From contig CAVPJX010000001.1 in the NCBI GenBank assembly GCA_963705545.1, forward strand, positions 620,001-684,000: a stretch of 64,000 nt of DNA, in the 5' to 3' direction. Made by a program: the position numbers and the translations under genes. The notes under the pieces were generated by a model that was not told the origin of the DNA, made no database searches, and saw only the letters and a program-made list of their open reading frames with translations. This document shows, piece by piece, positions 43,812-52,461 of the stretch; position 1 is the stretch's first letter, and every line of letters begins with the position of its first letter. Source of the DNA: DATBLY01 sp963705545 (lineage in GTDB: Bacteria; Actinomycetota; UBA4738; HRBIN12).

Positions 43812-44387
43812 ATGGACCTCGACGAGCGGATGATGGCTGACGAAGCCGGCAAGTGGTGGTGGGTCTTCCTCATCACCGGTGTCCTGTGGCTGGTGATCGG
43901 GATCGTGGTCCTCCGGCTGAACCTCACGTCGGTCGCGACCGTCGGCTACCTGCTCGGCGCGATGTTCGTGCTCGGCGCGCTCGCGGAGCTCATGATCGCG
44001 AGTTCCACGAACGGCGGGTGGAAGTTCCTGCACTACCTGATGGCCACGATCTTCGTGATCGGCGCCATCTGGAGCTTCGTGAACCCGCAGGAGTCCTTCT
44101 TCGCGCTGGCGAGCGTGTTGGGGCTCGTCCTGCTCTTCATGGGGACGCTCGAGATCGTGTCGGCGATCGCGAGCCGCCAGGCCAATCCCACGTGGGGGCT
44201 CGGACTCGCGGTGGGCATCCTCGAGGTGCTGCTCGCGATCTGGGTGTCCCAGCAGTTCTACCCGGCCCGCGCGGCGCTGATCCTGCTGTGGGTGGGCTTC
44301 ATGGCCATCTTCAAGGGGATCTCGCACATCGTCCTGGCGTTCGGCATCCGGCACATGGGGAAGGAGCTCACCTCCGCGGCCAGCTAG
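43812..44387 (+). CDS. HdeD-family (DUF308) membrane protein
   Basis: A 191 aa protein with six hydrophobic helices in three pairs, typical of HdeD/DUF308 proteins: WWVFLITGVLWLVIGIVVLR, GYLLGAMFVLGALAELMIAS, ATIFVIGAIWSFVNPQESFF and later LIFMAIFKGISHIVLAF-like segments. In E. coli HdeD contributes to acid resistance; the role in Actinobacteria is unknown. The ATG at 43,812 follows GAGGAGGGAGC. It is convergent with rpoD, with 11 bases between stops. Confidence 0.85.
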   Translation: MDLDERMMADEAGKWWWVFLITGVLWLVIGIVVLRLNLTSVATVGYLLGAMFVLGALAELMIASSTNGGWKFLHYLMATIFVIGAIWSFVNPQESFFALASVLGLVLLFMGTLEIVSAIASRQANPTWGLGLAVGILEVLLAIWVSQQFYPARAALILLWVGFMAIFKGISHIVLAFGIRHMGKELTSAAS

Positions 44388-44398
44388 TCTGAGGCGGA

Positions 44399-45715
44399 CT
44401 ACTCGAGGTAGTCGCGGAGCTTCTGCGAACGCGAGGGGTGACGCAGCTTCGAGAGCGTCTTCGATTCGATCTGACGGATCCGCTCTCGCGTGACCCCGAA
44501 CTCGCGACCGACCTCCTCCAGCGTTCGCGGGTGACCGTCGACGAGACCGAACCGGAGCTGGATCACCTTCTTCTCGCGCTCCGACAGCGTGTGCAGCACG
44601 GACTCGAGCTGCTCCTGCAGCAGGATGAACGAGGCCGCGTCCACCGGGACCACCGCGTCGGCGTCCTCGATGAAGTCGCCGAGCTGCGAGTCCTCCTCCT
44701 CGCCGATCGGCGTGTGGAGCGAGACCGGCTCCTGCGAGACCTTCTGGATCTCGCGCACCTTGTCGGCGCCGATCCCCATCACCTTGCCGATCTCCTCGGG
44801 CGTGGGCTCGCGGCCCAGGTCCTGCAGGAGCTGGCGCTGCACCCGAACGAGCTTGTTGATCGTCTCGACCATGTGGACGGGGATCCGGATCGTGCGCGCC
44901 TGGTCGGCGATCGCGCGGGTGATGGCCTGACGGATCCACCACGTGGCGTAGGTCGAGAACTTGAAGCCCTTCGAGTGGTCGAACTTCTCGACCGCTCGGA
45001 TCAGCCCGAGGTTCCCTTCCTGGATCAGATCCAGGAACAGCATCCCGCGCCCGACGTACCGTTTGGCGATCGAGACGACCAGGCGGAGGTTCGCCTCGAT
45101 CAGCTTCTTCTTCGCGAGCTGGCCGTCGCGCTCCACGCGCAGGAGCCAGTTGACCGTCTCGTCCTCGGTCTTCGGGCGATAGGACTTCGCGATCTTCTCG
45201 CGGCCGATCCCTTCCACCTTGCCGAAGGCCCTCAGCTGGTGGTCGCGGACCTCCCAGACCAGCTCGACGACGAACTTCAGGCGCTTCGGGTCGTGCTTGG
45301 TCTCCTCGTCCTCCATCGCTCGCAGGAGGTCGGTCGCGTACTCCCCCGCCTCGATCCGCCGCGCCAGGTCCACCTCCTGCGCCGCGTTCAGCAGCGGGAC
45401 CTTCCCGATCTCCTTGAGGTACATCCGGACCGGGTCGTTGGTCGGCGCCTTCAGCAGGTCGACCTCGTTGCGGACGTTCGTGACGGCGTCGGAGTCCTCG
45501 CCGGGGACCTCGATCACCTCGATGCCCTCGGCGGTCAGGTGATCCTGGATCTGGGTCAGGAACTCCTCGAGCTGCTCGGGCGTGAGGTCGTCGACGGGCG
45601 CCGACTCCAGCAGGTCCTCCGAGGTGACGAACCCGCGCTCGCGGCCCTTGGCGGTGATCGTCTCCTTGACCTCGTCGAGGGACAGCGGGATGTCGTCGCG
45701 AGCGGCCTCAGCCAA
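44399..45715 (-). CDS. rpoD: Primary RNA polymerase sigma factor
   Basis: The 438 aa housekeeping sigma-70 factor (RpoD/SigA). Region 1.1-like helices are followed by region 1.2 (DPVRMYLKEIGKVPLLNAAQ), region 2 (LRLVVSIAKRYVGRGMLFLD, LIQEGNLGLIRAVEKFD, FSTYATWWIRQAITRAIADQ), region 3, and the region 4 helix-turn-helix (RTLEEVGREFGVTRERIRQI). It directs RNA polymerase to most promoters, such as the TANNNT boxes seen here. It starts with TTG at 45,715. It is the last gene of the dgt-dnaG-rpoD cluster and has its own upstream promoter candidate. Confidence 0.97.
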   Translation of the reverse strand: MAEAARDDIPLSLDEVKETITAKGRERGFVTSEDLLESAPVDDLTPEQLEEFLTQIQDHLTAEGIEVIEVPGEDSDAVTNVRNEVDLLKAPTNDPVRMYLKEIGKVPLLNAAQEVDLARRIEAGEYATDLLRAMEDEETKHDPKRLKFVVELVWEVRDHQLRAFGKVEGIGREKIAKSYRPKTEDETVNWLLRVERDGQLAKKKLIEANLRLVVSIAKRYVGRGMLFLDLIQEGNLGLIRAVEKFDHSKGFKFSTYATWWIRQAITRAIADQARTIRIPVHMVETINKLVRVQRQLLQDLGREPTPEEIGKVMGIGADKVREIQKVSQEPVSLHTPIGEEEDSQLGDFIEDADAVVPVDAASFILLQEQLESVLHTLSEREKKVIQLRFGLVDGHPRTLEEVGREFGVTRERIRQIESKTLSKLRHPSRSQKLRDYLE

Positions 45716-45755
45716 CGGTGATCACCGCTTCCTGTCGCTGGGAGGGCACGGCGCA

Positions 45756-45782
45756 AGTGTACGAGACGGCAAGGGGCCTCAA
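45756..45782 (-). promoter_or_regulatory. Candidate rpoD promoter
   Basis: On the minus strand TTGAGG (45,777-45,782) and TACACT (45,756-45,761) are separated by 15 bases, about 40 bases before the rpoD start. This would give rpoD transcription independent of dnaG. The spacer is shorter than ideal, so the -35 assignment is weak. Confidence 0.4.
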
Positions 45783-45834
45783 CCCGTGGCGGTCGAGGGT
45801 CCCGGCACCGTCGACGGGCCCGCGCCGACCGCGA

Positions 45835-47619
45835 TCACACCGGCTCCTCGAGGCCCTGCCGGAGGCGGCGCAGATCCCCGTCGACCCCGACGAGCTGATG
45901 GAACAGGTCGTCGTAGCCCGCGTCGGTGGTGGGGTTGAGCTTCTGCAGCTGCAGGCGCAGCTGGTCGCTCTCGCCCTTCAGCCGGAACTCCTCGAGACGC
46001 GCCCACACGCGTTCCGAGTACTCGGGCGTCGGATCGCCGTCCGGCTCCTCGACGGCGAGCGCCGAGACGGCGGCCGCGAGCTTCTCGTCCTCGCCGCCCG
46101 TGAGGATCCCGAGGTCGCCGTTCGCGTCGCGGAGCGACGCGAACGTCCGCCGGTTCGACGTGTTGCGGAAGTGCTCGGGGGTGAGACGTTCGCGCAGCAG
46201 CGCGAACGTCTCGGCGTCGCGCACCAGGAGCTTCAGCATCTCGCGCTCGACCTTCTCCTGCGCCGTCGCGCGCTTCATCGTCTTCGCGATCTCGTCGGGA
46301 CGGCCGCCCAGGCGGCGCTGCAGCGACTGCATCACCGAGATCTCGGACACGCCGGCCAGGTCGGCGACCAGATGTCCGTACTCGCTGCGCCGCACGGGGT
46401 CGGTGAGCCGCTCGAGGATCGGCAGCGCCTCGGCGACGGCCGCGGAGCGCCCCTCCACGGTGGACAGATCCGCCCGCGCCAGCGTGCGGCGGAGCATGTA
46501 CTCGACGAGGGGCCGGGCGCCCCGGGCCGCGGCGCGGACCGCGTCGGGGCCCTCCTTCACCACGAAGTCGGCCGGGTCCTGACCCTGCGGGAGGATCATG
46601 ACGACGGCCTGGACCGGGTAGTCCCCCTGGAACGCGAACGCCCGCTCGGCCGCCCTGGCACCGGCCTCGTCCGAGTCGAACGCCAGCACGGCGCGCTGGG
46701 CGAACCGGCTGAGCAAGCGGAAGTGGCCCTCCCCGAGCGCGGTGCCGCACGTGGCGACCGTGTTCTCGAGCCCGGCCTGCGCGAGGCCGATCACGTCGGT
46801 GTAGCCCTCGACCACGAAGACCTCGCCGCTGCGCGCGACCGCGCCGCGCGCGGCCGCCATGTTGAACAGCACGTCGTGCTTCTTGTAGATCGGCGTCTCC
46901 GCCGTGTTCAGATACTTCGCCTGCTCCCCCGCGCGGGGATCGGTCGGCAGGATCCGCGCCCCGAACCCGATCGTCCGCCCCTGCAGATCCTGGATCGGGA
47001 ACGTGACGCGCCCACGGAACCGGTCGCGGACCGTCCCGTCCTCGCCGCGGGAGGCGAGGCCGGCCTCCAGCAGGATCTCGGGCGCGAACTCGCGGCTCAT
47101 CCGCCGCAGCAGGAAGTCCGGGTACCCCGGGGCGAAGCCGAGCCCGAACCGGTGCACCGATCCCGGCGCGATCCCGCGCCCGGCCAGGTACTCCCGCGCC
47201 TCGGCGGCCTCCCGCCCTTCCGCGAGCATCCCCGCGTAGAGCGACGCGGCCTGCTCGTTCGCCCGGATCAACGCCATCCGGCGAGCGGCCGCCCGGCGTT
47301 CGGCCGGCGAGTCGCCCTCGTACCGGAGCTGGATCCCGGCCTGTTGGGCGAGACGCTCGGCGGCCTCGGTGAAGCTCAGGTGCTCGAGCTCTCGCAGGAA
47401 CGTGATCGCGTCGCCGCCCTTCCCGCAGCCGTGGCAGTAGAAGACGCCCTTGGACGGCGAGACGCTGAACGACGGCGTCTTCTCCTGATGGAACGGGCAC
47501 AGGCCGGTCATGTTGTCGCCGCCGGCCTTCTTGAGGGTCAGGTACTGCGAGACGAGCTTGACGATGTCGGTCCGCTCGCGGACCGCCTCGACGTCTTCCT
47601 GCCTGATCCGCCCCGCCAC
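45835..47619 (-). CDS. dnaG: DNA primase
   Basis: The 594 aa replication primase, which lays RNA primers for DNA polymerase at the fork. The N-terminal CHC2 zinc domain reads CPFHQEKTPSFSVSP, then YCHGCGKGG. The catalytic core starts AERLAQQAGIQL and includes the TOPRIM motif FVVEGYTDVIGLAQAG and the metal-binding LAFDSDEAGARAAERA. The C-terminal helical domain that binds the DnaB helicase follows. It lies between dgt and rpoD, 13 bases after the dgt stop. Confidence 0.97.
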   Translation of the reverse strand: MAGRIRQEDVEAVRERTDIVKLVSQYLTLKKAGGDNMTGLCPFHQEKTPSFSVSPSKGVFYCHGCGKGGDAITFLRELEHLSFTEAAERLAQQAGIQLRYEGDSPAERRAAARRMALIRANEQAASLYAGMLAEGREAAEAREYLAGRGIAPGSVHRFGLGFAPGYPDFLLRRMSREFAPEILLEAGLASRGEDGTVRDRFRGRVTFPIQDLQGRTIGFGARILPTDPRAGEQAKYLNTAETPIYKKHDVLFNMAAARGAVARSGEVFVVEGYTDVIGLAQAGLENTVATCGTALGEGHFRLLSRFAQRAVLAFDSDEAGARAAERAFAFQGDYPVQAVVMILPQGQDPADFVVKEGPDAVRAAARGARPLVEYMLRRTLARADLSTVEGRSAAVAEALPILERLTDPVRRSEYGHLVADLAGVSEISVMQSLQRRLGGRPDEIAKTMKRATAQEKVEREMLKLLVRDAETFALLRERLTPEHFRNTSNRRTFASLRDANGDLGILTGGEDEKLAAAVSALAVEEPDGDPTPEYSERVWARLEEFRLKGESDQLRLQLQKLNPTTDAGYDDLFHQLVGVDGDLRRLRQGLEEPV

Positions 47620-47632
47620 CGCGCTCCTTCGG

Positions 47633-48634
47633 CTACAGGAGCCAGCCCTGGGGAAGGAAGAGCCGCTCGTACGTGCTGAGGGCGTACCGATCCGTCATGC
47701 CGGCGATGTGGTCGGCGACGCGGGTCGGCAAGTCCCCAGGCGCCCGATGGTACTCGTCCGGCAGCTCCGTCGGATGCTCGAGGTAGTACGTGAACAGGTC
47801 CTGCAGCAGCGCGGCCGCCTTCTCCTGTTCGGCGCGCGCCTCGGTGCGCAGGTAGACGTGCTCGAAGAGGAAGTCGCGCAGGCGGTCCAGCGCCTCGAAG
47901 ACCGGTGGCGAGAGCGACAGCTCGGCCCGGTCCTCGCTGGTCGTCACGAGGTCGGTGACCAGCCGGTTGATCCGCTCCGAGTGGGTGGCGCCGAGGACCG
48001 CGAGGGCCTCAGCCGGCAGCTCGTCCGGTCTCAGCACGCCCGCCCGCAGTGCATCGTCGATGTCGTGGTTGACGTAGGCGATCCGGTCGGCGAAGCGCAC
48101 GATCCGCGCCTCGAGCGAGGACGGCTCGGGCATCGACCACGGGTGGTGAACGATGCCGTCGCGGACCTCCCACGTGAGGTTCAGGCCGTGTCCGTCGTTC
48201 TCGAGGTGATCCACCACGCGCAGCGACTGCTCGGAGTGGCGGAACGGCCGGCCGAGCAGCGGGGTCAGCGCCTGCTCGCCCAGGTGTCCGAACGGCGTAT
48301 GCCCGAGGTCGTGCCCGAGCGCGATGGCCTCGGTGAGATCCTCGTTGAGGCGCACGGCTCGCGCGACGGTGCGCGCGATCTGGGAGACGTCGAGCGTGTG
48401 CGTCAGCCGCACCCGGTAGTGGTCGCCCTCGGGGGCCAGGAAGACCTGGGTCTTGTGCTTGAGGCGCCGGAAGGCCTTCGAATGGACGATCCGGTCGCGG
48501 TCGCGCTGGAAGACCGTCCGGAGCGGGTCCTGGGGCTCCTCGTGCTCGCGGCCCTTGCTCTCCGCGGCCAGGACCGCATGGGTGGACAGCACGTCGCGTT
48601 CGATCGATTCCGTGCGCTCGCGCGGGGTGCTCAC
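47633..48634 (-). CDS. dgt: dGTPase-like deoxynucleotide triphosphohydrolase
   Basis: A 333 aa HD-domain enzyme that cleaves dNTPs to the nucleoside and triphosphate. The HD residues lie in RLTHTLDVSQIARTVARAV (His) and AIALGHDLGHTPFGHLGEQ (His-Asp), with DRIVHSKAFRRLKHKTQVF in front, as in dGTPase-like proteins. The length fits the short actinobacterial form. I favour the GTG at 48,634 because a TACGAT -10 box ends seven bases upstream (leaderless). An ATG at 48,643 would lie inside that box. It is first in the dgt-dnaG-rpoD cluster. Confidence 0.94.
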   Translation of the reverse strand: MSTPRERTESIERDVLSTHAVLAAESKGREHEEPQDPLRTVFQRDRDRIVHSKAFRRLKHKTQVFLAPEGDHYRVRLTHTLDVSQIARTVARAVRLNEDLTEAIALGHDLGHTPFGHLGEQALTPLLGRPFRHSEQSLRVVDHLENDGHGLNLTWEVRDGIVHHPWSMPEPSSLEARIVRFADRIAYVNHDIDDALRAGVLRPDELPAEALAVLGATHSERINRLVTDLVTTSEDRAELSLSPPVFEALDRLRDFLFEHVYLRTEARAEQEKAAALLQDLFTYYLEHPTELPDEYHRAPGDLPTRVADHIAGMTDRYALSTYERLFLPQGWLL

Positions 48635-48641
48635 GCGCCTC

Positions 48642-48647
48642 ATCGTA
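48642..48647 (-). promoter_or_regulatory. -10 box TACGAT, leaderless start of dgt
   Basis: On the minus strand TACGAT ends seven bases before the GTG at 48,634, and no ribosome binding site is present. It would initiate the dgt-dnaG-rpoD transcript at the start codon. Confidence 0.5.
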
Positions 48648-48720
48648 GCCCGCAGGACCGACAGGCCGGCCGGCGGTGTCGTGCGTAGTACCGGGCGGCG
48701 GGCGAACGGAAGGCGGTGCG

Positions 48721-49200
48721 ATGCGGCTCAAGGCGACCGTGGTGGGGGTGTGCGCGCTGACGTTGGTCGGGACGGCGTGCGCGAGCGGCGGCGGGGCCGC
48801 CGCGGGGGCCACGTCCGGCAGCGGCTCCATCGGTTCCACCGGATCGAGCGGTGGTGGTGGCGGGTACGGGCGCGGCGACTACGGCTACGGCTCCACCGGG
48901 GCGACCGGATCGACCGGCGCGATGGGCGGAGGCGCGGCCGCGGACCTCACCGTGACGGCGATCAACTACCGCTTCGACCCCGTGGACATCACGGTGTCGA
49001 GCGGCGACGTGATCGAGGTCAGGGACACGAACCCGCAGACCCCCCATACGTTCACGGTGACGGGCACGGAGATCGACCTGGCCGTGGATCCCCAGAGCTC
49101 AGGCACGGTGACGATCGATCTGGACCCCGGCACGTATGACGTGGTCTGCCGCTTCCACGGGTCGACGCAAGGGATGACGGCCACGCTGACCGTGGAGTAG
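48721..49200 (+). CDS. Cupredoxin-like copper-binding lipoprotein
   Basis: A 159 aa exported protein. The signal peptide has the lipobox LVGTACAS near residue 20, and a long Gly/Ser/Thr-rich linker follows (with GYGRGDYGYGSTGATGST). A single cupredoxin domain ends the protein: INYRFDPVDITVSSGDVIEV, then NPQTPHTF (His ligand), TYDVVCRFHG (Cys and His) and QGMTATLTVE (Met). All four type 1 copper ligands are present, so it can be an electron-transfer protein. The ATG at 48,721 has GGAAGGCGG upstream. Confidence 0.85.
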   Translation: MRLKATVVGVCALTLVGTACASGGGAAAGATSGSGSIGSTGSSGGGGGYGRGDYGYGSTGATGSTGAMGGGAAADLTVTAINYRFDPVDITVSSGDVIEVRDTNPQTPHTFTVTGTEIDLAVDPQSSGTVTIDLDPGTYDVVCRFHGSTQGMTATLTVE

Positions 49201-49210
49201 CCCGCGGCCC

Positions 49211-49819
49211 TCAGCGTCCGAACAGCCGGTAGTAGAGGTAGGCGAACGTCTCGCGCGCGTAGCCGCCGAACCGCTTCTCCTCGCTGGTCGCGGCCGACGT
49301 CCACGTGGCCGAGGCGTAGCCGTCGATCCCGAGGTCGGACGCCATCCGCTCGATCCGGGCGTTGTGCCAGGGATCGGACACCAGGAACGCGGAGCGCATG
49401 TCGCTGCGACGCATCCTGGCGACCGCGGCCTCCATGCTTTCGAAGGTCGTGCGGCCCACCGGCGACGCGAACACCGCACCGACCGGGAGGCCCTGTGCGA
49501 TCAGGTAGTCCCGGCCGGCCTCGGCTTCGGTCGAGTCGTCCCCCGGCTGCTTCCCGCCCAACACCATGACCACGTCCGACCGTCCCTGCTCGAAGAGCAG
49601 CTTCGCGTGCTCGAGGCGGCCGGCGAACACCGGCGACGGCTCACCGCCGTACTGAGCCGCGCCCAGCACCAGGATCACGTCCGCGCGATCGACCTCGCTC
49701 GCGGCGTCGTGGTGCGCGGAACGCCACACCGTGAGCGCGCTCGCGCCGACCACGACGATGGCGATCAGCATGACGAGCGCGACGCCGGCGAGCACCGGGT
49801 GCCGACGGAGGCGATGCAC
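49211..49819 (-). CDS. YdcF/DUF218-family membrane-anchored protein
   Basis: A 202 aa protein with one N-terminal helix (VLAGVALVMLIAIVVVGASA) and a DUF218 domain. It contains DVILVLGAAQYGGEPSPVFA, VVMVLGGKQPGDDSTEAEAG, GRTTFESMEAAVARMR and SAFLVSDPWHNARIERMASD, all typical of YdcF/SanA-like proteins, which are linked with envelope integrity. The start is a GTG at 49,819; TAGCCT ends six bases upstream, so the mRNA is probably leaderless. It is convergent with the cupredoxin gene. Confidence 0.88.
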   Translation of the reverse strand: MHRLRRHPVLAGVALVMLIAIVVVGASALTVWRSAHHDAASEVDRADVILVLGAAQYGGEPSPVFAGRLEHAKLLFEQGRSDVVMVLGGKQPGDDSTEAEAGRDYLIAQGLPVGAVFASPVGRTTFESMEAAVARMRRSDMRSAFLVSDPWHNARIERMASDLGIDGYASATWTSAATSEEKRFGGYARETFAYLYYRLFGR

Positions 49820-49825
49820 GGAGCC

Positions 49826-49831
49826 AGGCTA
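49826..49831 (-). promoter_or_regulatory. -10 box TAGCCT, leaderless start of YdcF-like gene
   Basis: Minus-strand TAGCCT ends six bases before the GTG start at 49,819. No ribosome binding site is visible, so initiation at the start codon is expected. Confidence 0.5.
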
Positions 49832-49884
49832 GCAACGCCCGGAGCGCCGACCCCTCGTACACCGTGACGAACCTGTGACGGCCG

Positions 49885-50298
49885 CTAGTCGACGCACGTG
49901 ACGGTGACCCGGACCACGAACAGTGGGTCGCGACCGACGCGCTCGACCGCGGCCTCGACCTCGGTCCTGGTCGGTGCGATCACTCCGAGGACGTACGCGT
50001 CCGACGTCGGGGCGCGCTCGCTCGGGAACCCCTCGAAGCACGCGACCGGACCGGCGAAGATCGCCGGTCCGGCCATGTCCATGATGGCCTGCGTGTCCGC
50101 GTTGAGCGCGTTCGAGTCGGCCTCGATGCGGAAGGCGGCGAGCCAAGCAGGCGTGGGACCGGCGATGGTCGGGATCGCTGCTGACCCCGTCGCCGGATCC
50201 GGCGCCGCCCCGACGTTCCCGCCGCACGCGACGAGCGACAGGGCCGCACCCAGGGCGACGACGGCCACGACCCGGCGCCCGGGATCGACGATCCGCAT
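49885..50298 (-). CDS. Hypothetical small lipoprotein
   Basis: A 137 aa lipoprotein: MRIVDPGRRVVAVVALGAAL and the lipobox LSLVACGG, then an Ala/Pro-rich mature part with a single pair of Cys (VACFEGFPSE and the C-terminal TVTCVD). The last segment, RTEVEAAVERVGRDPLFVVR, looks alpha-beta. Its ATG overlaps the upstream stop by one base (TGATG), so it is coupled to the propeller gene. Family not recognised. Confidence 0.65.
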   Translation of the reverse strand: MRIVDPGRRVVAVVALGAALSLVACGGNVGAAPDPATGSAAIPTIAGPTPAWLAAFRIEADSNALNADTQAIMDMAGPAIFAGPVACFEGFPSERAPTSDAYVLGVIAPTRTEVEAAVERVGRDPLFVVRVTVTCVD

Positions 50299-51680
50299 CA
50301 GATCGCCACCATCCAGCTCCACCCTGCGTACTCGGGGAAGACGGCGCGGAACGCCTCCAACGCCGCCGCGACGTCGGATCCGGGAGCGACCGGCATGACG
50401 ACCGCCCAGACGCCCGGAGCCACGGCCATCGGCTCGTGCGCGTTGTCGACGACCGCGACCCCCACCGCGTCACCGAAGGCCAGCCGTACCCGGCTCGCGA
50501 CCTCCTCGGCCGCCGCCAACGAGCTGAAATCGCCGACCAGGATCGCCATCGATGGCGTTTCGCCCGGGTCGGGCGTGGGCAGGGGCGCGGCCGTGCCGCT
50601 CGGGGTCGAGGGAGTGGGCGGAACGGCCGTCGGGGAACCGGTCGGAACGGGCGTCGATGTCACCGTGGGAGACGGGCTCGGGAGTGGGGCGGCAGCGCCG
50701 ATGCCCAGATCGGGGTCGGCCTGCCCGCGCGGATCGACCTGGACGCGACCGCAGCCCAGATCATCCAACGAGCCGTCCGCCGATCCACGCAGGAGCCTCC
50801 ACTCCCCCGCCTCGACGTCGAACTCGTTCCAGAGCCGGTGTCCCTCGACGATGCCCGCCAGGTACATCTCCCTCGGCAGCTCTTCGACCTCGAACACGCG
50901 GGAGCCGGCGATCGCCCACAGCTGATACGAGACGTCTTCCGTCGCGCTCGCGACACCCCGGACGCGGACGAACTCGATGCGGCCATCGCCGGCCCGGATC
51001 GGGGTTCGGATCGCCGACCAGCGTTCGCCCCCCGCCGTGAACGCCGTGAGCCGATGCCAGCCGTCGTTCACCAGGTCGTAGCCCCAGAGGTTGTCGAGCG
51101 CCGCGTCGGCGTGCGGGCCCTCCACCCGCTCCGAGACCACGGCGACGAGCCGCGACGATGTCAGGAAGGTCGGTGAGAAGACCCCCTCGGCACCTCGCGG
51201 AGCGGCGATCGAGCGGATCCTCGTTCCGTCGGGCGACCGGAGGCGGAGCTCCGACCCGAGCGACCAGACGAGCGATCCGTCCGACGACCATGCCGGGTGG
51301 CTCGCCTCGCCCGTTTCGGTGATCACGTCGACCCCGGACGGATCCACGACGACCACGCGGTCGTCGCCCGAGCGATCGAGCACGTACGCGGTTCCGACGC
51401 CGGAACCGGACGCGAAATGGCGAGCGACACCTCCGGGCACGGGCGCGTCGGCCACGGTCCGACCGGTGGACCCGCGGGTCACGATGACATCCCCCACTCC
51501 CGACACCACGGTCCCGCCCCGCACCAGCGCCGCACGTCCCGCCGTCGAGGGAGCGACGGACTCACACCGTCCCGCGGGAGCCGCTCGGAGACGAGCCCCG
51601 GCGAGGCTCCCCAGGCCGACGAGCGCGACGATCATGGCGGCTGCGATGGCGCGGCCACCGGAGATGGATCGGATCGACAT
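50298..51680 (-). CDS. Secreted beta-propeller protein with SPOR-like C-terminus
   Basis: A 460 aa exported protein with an N-terminal signal sequence (AIAAAMIVALVGLGSLAGAR). A propeller-like region covers residues 40-330, with repeated strand patterns such as SHPAWSSDGSLVWSLGSELR. A long Pro/Thr/Ser linker follows (SPSPTVTSTPVPTGSPTAVP), then a small alpha-beta domain resembling SPOR (MAILVGDFSSLAAAEEVASR, WAVVMPVAPGSDVAAALEAF). SPOR domains bind denuded peptidoglycan, so this end may attach the propeller to the wall. That assignment rests on pattern only. It is coupled with the lipoprotein gene downstream. Confidence 0.6.
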   Translation of the reverse strand: MSIRSISGGRAIAAAMIVALVGLGSLAGARLRAAPAGRCESVAPSTAGRAALVRGGTVVSGVGDVIVTRGSTGRTVADAPVPGGVARHFASGSGVGTAYVLDRSGDDRVVVVDPSGVDVITETGEASHPAWSSDGSLVWSLGSELRLRSPDGTRIRSIAAPRGAEGVFSPTFLTSSRLVAVVSERVEGPHADAALDNLWGYDLVNDGWHRLTAFTAGGERWSAIRTPIRAGDGRIEFVRVRGVASATEDVSYQLWAIAGSRVFEVEELPREMYLAGIVEGHRLWNEFDVEAGEWRLLRGSADGSLDDLGCGRVQVDPRGQADPDLGIGAAAPLPSPSPTVTSTPVPTGSPTAVPPTPSTPSGTAAPLPTPDPGETPSMAILVGDFSSLAAAEEVASRVRLAFGDAVGVAVVDNAHEPMAVAPGVWAVVMPVAPGSDVAAALEAFRAVFPEYAGWSWMVAI

Positions 51681-51702
51681 CGAACGACCTCCTCGGGGGA
51701 GC

Positions 51703-52308
51703 TCAGTAGTTCGTCACGAACTGGAAATGCATGGGGTCCTGGCGGCCGGAGCTGAAGTTCAGGCCCCAGTAGAACCGGTGGTTCTGCCAGACCAAGGGGA
51801 TGTACGTGCCGCGGTTGATGCCGTCGGCGCCGACCCCGTTCCAATACGTCTGGAACTGCGGGTTGCGGAAGGAGTTCGTATCGACGGCCGCCCCGAACGC
51901 GTGGGTCGACCACGAGGTCGATCCGGCGATCGGGCGGCACACGTAGCCGTAGACCCCGTAGTCGGTGGCACCGTCGCGGTGCACCGCGCTGATGTGGTTG
52001 CGGACGTTGTAGCCGATGTTCTGTCCGATGTACGAGTTGTAGGTGATGTAGCCGCCCACGTTCCGCGCCGACTGATGCGGCCAGTACGATCGCGCATCGT
52101 CGGCGGCGTTGCTGCAGGGTTGCCCGAAGCGCTGCACGAGACCGCTGTACGAGCTCGGCCGCGGGGGGATCAACGAGTGATCGTGAACCCAGTTCGGCAT
52201 GTGCCCGGCGGAGGCGACCACCGGTGCGGCCACGACGGCTGCGAGGGACAGCGCGATCAACCCGACGGATCGACGACGGTGCGCCGCCGATGAACGAGAG
52301 GAACCCAT
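51703..52308 (-). CDS. Secreted M15-type peptidase (D-Ala-D-Ala carboxypeptidase-like)
   Basis: A 201 aa exported protein. The signal peptide (LIALSLAAVVAAPVVASAGH) is followed by a zinc peptidase domain of the M15 family: SWSTHAFGAAVDTN carries the His and Asp zinc ligands (SxHxxGxAxD), and DPMHFQF carries the third His. Such enzymes cut D-Ala-D-Ala or peptide cross-links in peptidoglycan. The domain is small but complete. The ATG at 52,308 is preceded by CAGGAGGAGG. It lies upstream of, and on the same strand as, the propeller gene. Confidence 0.85.
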   Translation of the reverse strand: MGSSRSSAAHRRRSVGLIALSLAAVVAAPVVASAGHMPNWVHDHSLIPPRPSSYSGLVQRFGQPCSNAADDARSYWPHQSARNVGGYITYNSYIGQNIGYNVRNHISAVHRDGATDYGVYGYVCRPIAGSTSWSTHAFGAAVDTNSFRNPQFQTYWNGVGADGINRGTYIPLVWQNHRFYWGLNFSSGRQDPMHFQFVTNY

Positions 52309-52461
52309 GCCTCCTCCTGACTCCGCGGGGGAGGGAGGGAGACGCCGAACGCTATCGCCGTCGCGACGGGGGCGCATCCCCCGTCCGGGTAGCGGTGGAA
52401 GACCTTCGCCGGATTCCCCCGTGACCTCCGTCACGAGCGAGCCGAACGGCTCCCGCGGGGG

